From CAYVXE01 sp964455375 (GTDB taxonomy: Bacteria; Zhuqueibacterota; Zhuqueibacteria; Oceanimicrobiales; Oceanimicrobiaceae): 5,884 nt of DNA. The stretch lies in NCBI GenBank assembly GCA_964455375.1, contig CAYVXE010000174.1, positions 1 to 5,884 of the forward strand, given 5' to 3'. Below, piece by piece: positions 1 to 5,884 of the stretch (within the stretch, counting starts at the first letter, position 1; the number at the start of each line of letters is the position of its first letter). The notes beneath the pieces are model-generated. The model did not search any database and was not told the DNA's origin. It saw nothing but the letters and a program-made list of their open reading frames with translations. The position numbers were made by a program, and so were the translations under genes.

Positions 1-632
1 GCCAGCCGAATCACTTCAAACGCTTCCGAGAGAGCGGACTTGTTTTGCAAGCCCCGCAATGTTGCCTGTGAACGAAACAGCTCCGGATTAAAATAATGCC
101 GGAATGATTGCGATTTGTAACAGGCCACTGCTGCGAATTTCTTGGTCAGGTTTTCTTCTGAAATTTCAATGACCGCCTGCGCATCGAAGGTTAAATTGTT
201 CCACGGCAGCTCATAGCCCAGCATGCTTTGATAGCGAAACGCCCGCACACTCTCCCGGGAAATCACCTGATGATCCTGATGCACGTCTTTTGTGGTTGGC
301 GTAAACACCAGATCCGGGGAGATTGTTTTTCGCAATGTCACCATGTCCTCGAGAATGTCCTGCCGGTGTTCGGTAAACCGGCGCACGGGATAACGGAAAA
401 CGTGCACATTTTCAGAAGGAATGCTAAGTGCCTCTGCCGCCGCCTGCATTTCGGTTAAGAGAACATCTTTCGCCAGTCCTTCCGGGACAGATTCTTCACA
501 CAGGGAAAAGACCGCCGTGTGGATGGTCGCGCCTTGCTGCAAAAGCCGGTGCAGGGTTGCGGAGCATCCGAATTCCATGTCGTCTGTGTGCGGCGAGAGC
601 GCTAAAACGGTTTTAAATGGTAGTGTTTTCAT
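1..632 (-). CDS. PIG-L/LmbE family deacetylase, C-terminus cut by the window edge
   Basis: Probable zinc-dependent N-deacetylase of the PIG-L family, which removes acetyl groups from N-acetylated sugars or similar substrates in the cytoplasm. I translated 210 full codons. The N-terminal strand leads to SPHTDDMEFG (residues 13-22), the family metal-binding motif with Thr in place of the usual Pro; H15 and D18 are the expected metal ligands and D17 the expected catalytic base. The second motif, DVHQDH (116-121), supplies H121. RAFRYQSMLGYELPWN (130-145) and the late SEAFEVIRL (202-210) match the subfamily common in surface-polysaccharide clusters. That late motif implies only a short C-terminal piece is missing. 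The start is the ATG at 632, followed directly by a hydrophobic strand. No convincing Shine-Dalgarno precedes it, and an in-frame stop lies just upstream. The gene follows the propeller gene after 77 nt, probably in the same operon. Family is secure; substrate is unknown. Confidence 0.9.
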   Translation of the reverse strand, partial: MKTLPFKTVLALSPHTDDMEFGCSATLHRLLQQGATIHTAVFSLCEESVPEGLAKDVLLTEMQAAAEALSIPSENVHVFRYPVRRFTEHRQDILEDMVTLRKTISPDLVFTPTTKDVHQDHQVISRESVRAFRYQSMLGYELPWNNLTFDAQAVIEISEENLTKKFAAVACYKSQSFRHYFNPELFRSQATLRGLQNKSALSEAFEVIRL

Positions 633-709
633 AGTCAATTTTTATCTGATTCATTGGATTGATTGTCTGTTTTTCGAAACAATAAAGGTAAAGAAACTTT
701 TTATGAAAT

Positions 710-1843
710 TCAATCGTTTTCGCCGGATTGGTTTTCTTTAAACCAGGCTTTGATGGCAGCAAGGATTGGCTGACAATCGCCGGTTAAGAAGACGAAATCC
801 TGCACCGCCCAGTTTTTGTCAAATGCAACCATGCACCTTTTCTTTTGTTCAGCATCGAAAAACACAAAAGATGTGCGGTTGGAATCGATGGTGACAACGG
901 TATTGTCTTTGATATGACTCGATTGCAGCCATTCGAGGTCCTTTACGGCTGCCGCTTTTCCCGGCAATTTTGTAAAATCAAAAATCGTGTGTGTGTCTGC
1001 TGCTTGCATCTGAACGTTGCCGCCGCCGGTGTTGGTTACCAGGTATCCGGATTTGTACGGCATGCCGCCGTGCGGTTTTGCGAGTCCGTCCAGAACGGTG
1101 GTAAAGGCGCCGCTGCGCCGGTCTATTTCGATGACTTCTCCTTTGTGGAAAAGTGTGGCCAGAACCTTCCCGTCTGCGGCGTATTCTGCAGAGTTGATAA
1201 ACGCGGCTCGCTGCGCGGTGGGTAAATGCTGTTCGCCCGGGTCTTCGATGAACCGGTGTGTTTGCCCTGTTTTGGTTAAGCGGTGACTTTCGTCTTTATC
1301 TCTGGTCAATAGAAATGTTTCGCCGGTTTTTGGATTTTCACCTCGATTGAGCCCATGTTCCCACGCCAGCCAGTGCCAGAGACAGTCGCCGCTTCCAAGA
1401 TCAAATTCCAGAATCGAATCCAGACCGGAGGATGACACCAGGCATTTTTTGTTGTCGGTACTCAATTTTACCGTGTGAATGTAGGACAGCCAGGGGTGCC
1501 GGATGCGCGTTGGACGTGCATTTTCAGAATCGAAAACGTAAATTTTATTTTCTGATGAAACCGCGATATTCGACGATTGAAAATCCACCCCCCGGACTTC
1601 CGTGAAGCGGGCGAGAATCTCCTGCTGCTGAATGACCCCATTTTCGATGCGCATGTAAACAAGCCCGCCCGGTGCAGGCGCCCGGCGCTCCACACTGCCG
1701 GCTTTGCTGCGTTGGCGTGATTCCAGATAGCGTTTGCGAATCGCGGCCAAATCGAAACTTTTCACCGCCACCAGGAGTTCCGTCTGTCCGAAAAAAGCGG
1801 CATTGTCCTCGAATGTTTCCAGTGCGTGCGTTTGTCTATGCAT
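710..1843 (-). CDS. Uncharacterised beta-propeller-like protein, 377 aa
   Basis: I do not recognise a named family with a known function. The sequence shows repeated blade-like units made of a strand, a turn with D/N-G/K, and a strand ending in a V/I-E/V-F/I-D motif. Examples are residues 122-149 (H-T-V-K-L-S-T-D then LEFDLG), 217-244 (N-S-A-E-Y then VIEIDRRSG), 257-279 (KPHGG then YLVTNTGGG) and 307-331 (SSHIKDN then FVFFD). CLWHWLAWEHG (154-164) resembles the Trp-rich G-x-x-x-W-x-W segments of arylsulfotransferase-type propellers, but only loosely. No signal peptide or membrane segment is visible, so it is probably cytoplasmic. The ATG start lies inside the end of the glycosyltransferase gene (8-nt overlap) with a weak GGA upstream, which suggests translational coupling. 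Its place between a GT and a PIG-L deacetylase points to glycan or surface-polymer metabolism, as enzyme or scaffold. The gene is real; its role is open. Confidence 0.85.
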   Translation of the reverse strand: MHRQTHALETFEDNAAFFGQTELLVAVKSFDLAAIRKRYLESRQRSKAGSVERRAPAPGGLVYMRIENGVIQQQEILARFTEVRGVDFQSSNIAVSSENKIYVFDSENARPTRIRHPWLSYIHTVKLSTDNKKCLVSSSGLDSILEFDLGSGDCLWHWLAWEHGLNRGENPKTGETFLLTRDKDESHRLTKTGQTHRFIEDPGEQHLPTAQRAAFINSAEYAADGKVLATLFHKGEVIEIDRRSGAFTTVLDGLAKPHGGMPYKSGYLVTNTGGGNVQMQAADTHTIFDFTKLPGKAAAVKDLEWLQSSHIKDNTVVTIDSNRTSFVFFDAEQKKRCMVAFDKNWAVQDFVFLTGDCQPILAAIKAWFKENQSGEND

Positions 1844-3167
1844 TTTTATTTTCCATCAGCATGTTCATGATATCTGCGAGTTGTTTCACCAGTGCCTTAC
1901 GCTCAAATTGCTGTACCGCGGTCATTTCAGGTTGCTCATCACCGAGTGCATGTGTTTTCCATTTTTCAAATAACCCCAGGATGCGTTCCCGCATGCGCAC
2001 CTCGTCCTGCGGGGAAATCATCTGTCCGGCGCCGCAGTCGTTGAGCAGTTTCGCTGCATCGCCGCTCGGTGGTCCGATGGAGAGCAGGGGCGTTCCGGAG
2101 GCGAGATATTCGAATATTTTCCCGGTGAGAATGCCGTTGTTGTTGGGCGCATTGGGAATGATAAACAGTAAAACCGCGGCGTCTTTCATGGCTTGCACCG
2201 CGACTGCGTGCGGTTGGAATCCTGACATTTCCGTAAATTCCATTAAATGGTAACGTTGCAGACGCTGCTGAACGAACGGATGCGTCAGACCCAAAAAGCG
2301 CAACTGAAAATGTTGTTTGAAGTCGCTGTTTTGTTGGACACATTCGGAAAGAACCTGCCACAGGGCGTCGCAATTGTGGGTTGCTTTGAGATTCCCAACA
2401 AATACAAGGGTGAAGGCACTGTTTTTATCAGATGTTGGCGCGATGCAAAGATCTTCCGCATCATAGCCATTATATAAAACATGAAATTTGTCATCCTGAT
2501 TCTTTTTGTTGAGTTGACGCACATTTGACGGACTGACGGCCAGAACGCGGTCTGCCTGTTCAAGAACGCGGCTTTCCAAATGTTTATCCAAGCGTTCGGC
2601 AAAGGCCATTTTTGCATGATTCTGGTAATAAAAAATATCTGTCCAGGGGTCGCGGAAATCGGCAATCCATTTGAGGCCGCTCCACTGTGCGAGAGCTTTG
2701 GCGATGATCTGCACCGTTGGCGGCGGCGAGGATGAGAGAATGAGGTGCGGCTGCATCTGCTTAATGATCTTTTTCCCGGCGCGCACCGCAAACGGGTACC
2801 AGCCGATTTTTGCATCGGGAATGAAAAAATTCAACCGAATCCAGTGAGCTAACTTTTTCTTTGCAGATAGTTTGTTTTCTGCAAGCACCGCCAGCGGGAT
2901 ATTTTCATCGGGATTGAGGCCGACGAATTTTTTGTAAAGCAGGTTAGGTTCAAAGGAAGGCGTTTTTACAACGTGACAGTTTTCCGGAATATCGTCAGTG
3001 AGAGAGTCATCCGTGGCAGGAAATTCACCCTTTGCCGGCGTCAAAACGATGGGCTGCCAGCCAAATTCAGGTAAGTACTTTGTGAATTTGAGAATTCGCT
3101 GCACGCCGGGCCCGCTTGCCGGCGGCCAGTAATAGGTGATAATGAGAATTTTACGCATCTGTGACAT
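1836..3167 (-). CDS. Glycosyltransferase, GT4-type (GT-B fold), about 443 aa
   Basis: Cytoplasmic or membrane-associated glycosyltransferase expected to move a sugar from a nucleotide-sugar donor to a glycan or lipid-linked acceptor. Numbering is from the ATG at 3167. The N-terminal domain opens with MRKILIITYYWPP (4-16) and the glycine loop SGPGVQR (18-24), typical of GT4 enzymes. IADFRDPW (168-175) is a hallmark of one GT4 subgroup. The linker holds NGYD (233-236), and the C-terminal domain starts at LVFVGN (254-259). TGKIFEYLASGTPLLSIG (348-365) is the donor-binding segment, with E353 as the usual nucleotide-sugar-contacting Glu. The start is uncertain. A TTG at 3200 abuts the preceding stop and would give 454 aa; ATGs lie at 3167 and 3158. 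I prefer 3167 because an AGG sits 9 nt upstream, and the conserved protein begins at the next Met. Its TAG stop overlaps the next gene. Donor and acceptor cannot be told from sequence. Confidence 0.93.
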   Translation of the reverse strand: MSQMRKILIITYYWPPASGPGVQRILKFTKYLPEFGWQPIVLTPAKGEFPATDDSLTDDIPENCHVVKTPSFEPNLLYKKFVGLNPDENIPLAVLAENKLSAKKKLAHWIRLNFFIPDAKIGWYPFAVRAGKKIIKQMQPHLILSSSPPPTVQIIAKALAQWSGLKWIADFRDPWTDIFYYQNHAKMAFAERLDKHLESRVLEQADRVLAVSPSNVRQLNKKNQDDKFHVLYNGYDAEDLCIAPTSDKNSAFTLVFVGNLKATHNCDALWQVLSECVQQNSDFKQHFQLRFLGLTHPFVQQRLQRYHLMEFTEMSGFQPHAVAVQAMKDAAVLLFIIPNAPNNNGILTGKIFEYLASGTPLLSIGPPSGDAAKLLNDCGAGQMISPQDEVRMRERILGLFEKWKTHALGDEQPEMTAVQQFERKALVKQLADIMNMLMENKNA

Positions 3168-3200
3168 TTGGGAGAGCCTGACTTGACTTTCAATGGGCAA

Positions 3201-5741
3201 TTATGACGGACTCCCGGACAGTGCCGCTGTGGTTTCTTTTGCCTCCCGGGCAACGCCTGGACGTTTGCGGAAATAGTGAATCAGTGCAAGAATCAAGATA
3301 AGGTAAACAATTGCCGAAGAGACGCCCTGCATCCACAGGCTGGTGATATAGGTTGCCGGTTTCAGCTCAAACACCACGTGATGTTTCCCTTTTGGCAGTA
3401 CGATGGACCGCAAGGCGTGGTCGGTTTTTAAAATCTCGGTCGGTTTGCCGTCGACGCTTGCATGCCAGCCGGCAGGGTAGTAAATTTCACTGAGAACCAT
3501 CAAGGTTTGTTGGTCTGTTTCGGCATCAATTTCGATAATGTTCGGTTCGTATCTCGTAATCGCACTTTTCCAGGTTGCAGGAAATGCGATGGGTGCTGAC
3601 AATGGTTTTTCGAGGATAGCGACGGAGTCCGGTTTGAATGTCGGGTCGTTTAAACGGGCGAAGCGTTTTTGTCTATCCGCAATGATTTCCACGTTACCCA
3701 CCGCAAAAATTCGCGGAAGGCACGCGTTGTTTTTGTAGGTGACGATGTTAGTCTGATTGTCCACAAACATCTGTTCGAGATTCGGGTGCTGAATGCGTCC
3801 CGGTGCCAGAATATATTTTGCATTGAGCATGTCGACGATGTTCCAGTTTATGGGCAGACCGGGATTGTTCTGAAACCCTGACGCCGTTCCTTTGTAGAGC
3901 GCCGATTCAATGATGTCCTGAATCAATCGCAGTTTTGCCGGATGGTAGCCACCGATGGATTCATGGCGGTATGACCATCTGCTGTCACTGTACAGTTGAC
4001 CGACCGGAAAGATGCGGTATCTGCTCTTATCTTTGAGCAAGAAGTTGTCTGTGGGCGTCGCTGCAAAATGTTGGTCGATCTGTGCGGGTTTGACCAGCGT
4101 TTTCAGGTAACGTTTATCAACGCCCCACAAGTCAATGATAAGCAGTAAAACGATGCCAGTGACAAAAACAGGTTTGCTGAGTTTTTCTTTCATAAATGCA
4201 AAGACCGTGGCAAACACAGCAGCAACGAACAGCAGCATACGCAAAGCATCCTGTTTCATGAGGTCGTAACGCGCTTCTTTTACCAAAGCAAGGACGTTTG
4301 CCTGCATGCGCGCCGCGTCTTCCGGTCTGGCCAATGAAAATTCACTCTTAAAGAGAAATGGGATGATACCAATGAACAGAAACAAGCCCAGGAGAATCAG
4401 AAGACTTTTTTGTAGAACAGTCGGGGATAGCTTTTCTTTGGCGTGGTTGAGGAGCCGGTCAAATCCGATACCGGCAAGAATGGCCACACTGAATTGTACC
4501 AGCACCAGAATCATGGATGGTACACGAAATTTGTTGAAAAAAGGCATGAAGTTGTAAAACAGATCATAAACAAAGGGAACATATTTTCCAAACGCCACAA
4601 AAAGTGACAGGACGATGGTGAAACCCAGAAGCATGACGGTTTTGTTTTTCCAGGCAAGCATAAAAGCGAATGCGGCGAAAATTAGCGATACCACACCGAT
4701 GTAGTCTGTGGAAGAAGTAAATAATTTGTGCCCCCAGTATCCGGGAATTGTCTGGCCTTTTAGCTGCGGAACCGCATCGCCTTCGTACAATTCGGACGAA
4801 GTGCCGCCGTAAAATCGGGGGATAAAAAAGGTCATGATTTCACTGGGGTGCAAAGACCAGCCGGTGGCGTAATTGTAATCGGCGCCGTTGGACGCCGTGG
4901 TGCCGCCGGAGTCGCCGCGAATCGAGTAAGCCGTGTATTCATGAACCATGAGAGTTGGGAAGGATGCAATGCCTGCCGCCAGAATGAGGGCGCCGGTTAA
5001 AAATGCTGTTCGCTTACCGATTCCCGACCAGTCTTTTTGGCTGAGATAGGTCGCAAAATGATAGACGCCAAAAATGACCAGCAGGAGAATTTCATAAAAC
5101 ATGATCTGGTAGTGCCGGGCCTGAATGCCCAGACTGAAAAGAATCGCAAACAAGGAAGCGTACAAAAAACCGGGGGAGCGCAGTAATTTTAAAAATGACC
5201 ACGTGATGATCGGCATGAACATAATGGTGCTGACTTTTGTGTTGTGTCCGGCTTCCAATAAACCGGGAATGAGCGGCCACCAGATAAATGCCAGGGCGGC
5301 GATGAATGCGGCGGCATAAGACAGCCCCCAGAAGCGCATGAGCAGGAGCATGCCAACTGCCCCGATGAGATAAGCCGTGACCCGCCAGTTGATGACCTTA
5401 TTGACATATTTTTGTACATATTTGGCCGGTTGATGAAAAGGCGCATCCAGTGAAATGAGATAGTCCGGCATACCGGCAAAGACATTGTTTGCCCATAAGG
5501 GGTTGGATTCGTGGCGCTGACGGCTCTCGATGACCGATTGGGCATTGCCGCTCCAGGCGAGTTTATCCGAAGCGGGTGGTACTTTGCCTTCAAAAACGAT
5601 GGGATAAAAATAAATAAGCAAAGCGATTAAAGTTATCCCAAAACAGACGCCGAATTGTTGCTGTGCTGACAAATTAAACTTCGATGATGATGGCTTTAGC
5701 GGTTTGTTTTTATGTTTGTTACGAGGGTTTTTTGGGGCCAT
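3201..5741 (-). CDS. YfhO family integral membrane protein, 846 aa
   Basis: Large polytopic inner-membrane protein of the YfhO family, GT-C-like proteins linked in Gram-positive bacteria to adding sugars from a lipid carrier to surface polymers. A basic cytoplasmic N-terminus (1-24) precedes the first membrane helix (about 32-50). LWANNVFAGMPDY (82-94) follows in the first outer loop, where GT-C proteins carry acidic residues (D59 and D93 are candidates). Further helices lie at about 120-137, 141-162, 169-187, 191-206, 212-232, 243-262, 344-363, 367-385, 410-427, 444-464, 501-516 and 523-540. Family motifs include EAGHNTKV (163-170), YATGWSLHPSE (291-301), YWGHKLFTSSTDYIG (335-349) and FNKFRVPS (402-409). 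A large extracytoplasmic domain (about 541-800) contains YYPAGWHASVDGKP (754-767) and VLPKGKHHVVFELKP (781-795). A last helix (803-823) ends in a basic tail. An AAGGA lies 5 nt before the ATG. It heads the operon, directly upstream of the glycosyltransferase. Length fits the family; the transferred sugar is unknown. Confidence 0.94.
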   Translation of the reverse strand: MAPKNPRNKHKNKPLKPSSSKFNLSAQQQFGVCFGITLIALLIYFYPIVFEGKVPPASDKLAWSGNAQSVIESRQRHESNPLWANNVFAGMPDYLISLDAPFHQPAKYVQKYVNKVINWRVTAYLIGAVGMLLLMRFWGLSYAAAFIAALAFIWWPLIPGLLEAGHNTKVSTIMFMPIITWSFLKLLRSPGFLYASLFAILFSLGIQARHYQIMFYEILLLVIFGVYHFATYLSQKDWSGIGKRTAFLTGALILAAGIASFPTLMVHEYTAYSIRGDSGGTTASNGADYNYATGWSLHPSEIMTFFIPRFYGGTSSELYEGDAVPQLKGQTIPGYWGHKLFTSSTDYIGVVSLIFAAFAFMLAWKNKTVMLLGFTIVLSLFVAFGKYVPFVYDLFYNFMPFFNKFRVPSMILVLVQFSVAILAGIGFDRLLNHAKEKLSPTVLQKSLLILLGLFLFIGIIPFLFKSEFSLARPEDAARMQANVLALVKEARYDLMKQDALRMLLFVAAVFATVFAFMKEKLSKPVFVTGIVLLLIIDLWGVDKRYLKTLVKPAQIDQHFAATPTDNFLLKDKSRYRIFPVGQLYSDSRWSYRHESIGGYHPAKLRLIQDIIESALYKGTASGFQNNPGLPINWNIVDMLNAKYILAPGRIQHPNLEQMFVDNQTNIVTYKNNACLPRIFAVGNVEIIADRQKRFARLNDPTFKPDSVAILEKPLSAPIAFPATWKSAITRYEPNIIEIDAETDQQTLMVLSEIYYPAGWHASVDGKPTEILKTDHALRSIVLPKGKHHVVFELKPATYITSLWMQGVSSAIVYLILILALIHYFRKRPGVAREAKETTAALSGSPS

Positions 5742-5746
5742 GTTTT

Positions 5747-5751
5747 TCCTT
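5747..5751 (-). promoter_or_regulatory. Shine-Dalgarno site of the YfhO gene
   Basis: The minus strand reads AAGGA, then five bases, then ATG at 5741. This is the clearest ribosome binding site in the window. It fixes the YfhO start and shows that the host uses Shine-Dalgarno initiation at least at operon heads. The downstream genes have much weaker sites, consistent with translational coupling. Confidence 0.75.
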
Positions 5752-5800
5752 GCTTTATAATATTAGGGGTAATCTTTTGCATTTTTTGCAAGAAAATTAA

Positions 5801-5829
5801 ACCGCCAAGACGCAATGAACGCAAAGATC
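5801..5829. repeat. Short degenerate tandem repeat of a CGCAAAGA-like unit
   Basis: On the plus strand three successive 8-9 base units can be read: CGCCAAGA (5803-5810), CGCAATGAA (5811-5819) and CGCAAAGAT (5820-5828), preceded by AC. On the minus strand, in the direction of the operon, they read as TTTGCGTTC- and TTGGCGG-like units. Very similar ACCGCCAAGACGCAAAGAACGCAAAG-type elements occur between genes, dispersed, in many unrelated environmental bacteria. That recognition is from memory and was not searched here. The element lies about 60 bases upstream of the YfhO start, in noncoding sequence. Function unknown. Confidence 0.6.
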
Positions 5830-5884
5830 AAAATATCATAGATTATTGACTATCCGTTTGAGCCCGTCTTTTAAAATTGGAACA

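Larger units (their letters stand above)
5742..5884. other. Intergenic leader upstream of the operon
   Basis: This 143-base stretch holds the YfhO ribosome binding site, an AT-rich segment (5754-5800) where a promoter would be expected, and the CGCAAAGA-like repeat. A weak 5-bp inverted repeat, TTGCA (5777-5781) and TGCAA (5787-5791) around a T5 loop, is present but has no clear terminator form. At the right edge, one minus-strand frame reads VPILKDGLKRIVNNL and then a TGA at 5836-5838. This could be the end of an upstream gene on the same strand, but fifteen open codons are too few to call it. No consensus promoter pair could be placed confidently. Confidence 0.5.

Noticed and set aside
668..681. 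Small hairpin TGTTT-TTCG-AAACA in the gap before the PIG-L gene
   Set aside because: The stem is only 5 bp and all A-T apart from one G-C pair. It has no following U-tract on the minus strand, so it does not qualify as a terminator.
633..709. Possible separate promoter for the PIG-L gene
   Set aside because: No pair of hexamers with 16-18 base spacing was found. Read-through from the upstream genes is the simpler explanation.
228..741. Overlapping plus-strand open frames
   Set aside because: They are antisense to the PIG-L gene, whose minus-strand translation contains all expected family motifs. The plus-strand peptides look random.
845..1225. A 126-codon open frame on the plus strand
   Set aside because: It is antisense to the propeller gene, its translation shows no recognisable domain, and it lacks a supporting ribosome site. 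It is a shadow of the minus-strand gene.
1672..2253. A 193-codon open frame on the plus strand
   Set aside because: It lies wholly antisense to the glycosyltransferase and propeller genes. Its translation is rich in Cys, Ser and Pro with no family motif, whereas the minus-strand frames carry clear conserved motifs.
5754..5792. Possible sigma-70 promoter for the operon (TTGCAA and TAATAT on the minus strand)
   Set aside because: The spacing between the two hexamers is about 20 bases and neither is close to consensus. The region is AT-rich, so chance matches are expected.

Overview
The window holds four protein-coding genes, all on the minus strand and read from right to left: a YfhO-type polytopic membrane protein, a family-4-type glycosyltransferase, an uncharacterised cytoplasmic beta-propeller-like protein, and a PIG-L/LmbE-type deacetylase that runs off the left edge. 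No RNA gene, CRISPR array, insertion sequence or prophage gene was found. The plus strand holds only fortuitous open frames antisense to these genes.

Organism: the proteins look like those of Gram-negative environmental bacteria of the Bacteroidetes/Ignavibacteria/Calditrichaeota (FCB) type or a related candidate phylum. This is inferred from protein style (YfhO with GHNTK and Y-x-T-x-WS motifs, a GT with the FRDPW motif) and from moderate base composition. The Shine-Dalgarno sequence before the first gene and the degenerate CGCAAAGA-type intergenic repeat fit such lineages but do not fix the taxon.

Layout: 5742-5884 is an AT-rich leader with a short degenerate tandem repeat and possibly the last codons of an upstream gene. 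3201-5741 is the YfhO-like protein. Its stop codon lies about 33 nt before the preferred glycosyltransferase start. The glycosyltransferase overlaps the propeller gene by 8 nt. The propeller gene is followed by a 77-nt gap and then the PIG-L gene, whose start is at 632. The first three genes are tightly packed and almost certainly one operon. The PIG-L gene is probably in the same transcript because the gap holds neither a clear terminator nor a clear promoter.

How they may work together: YfhO proteins are GT-C-like membrane proteins implicated in transferring sugars from a lipid carrier on the outer face of the membrane. The cytoplasmic GT would build or charge a glycan precursor, and the PIG-L enzyme would remove an N-acetyl group from a sugar. 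This is a cell-surface glycan assembly or modification module. The propeller protein is the unexplained member. It is translationally coupled to the glycosyltransferase, has repeated blade-like segments and carries several regularly spaced histidines.
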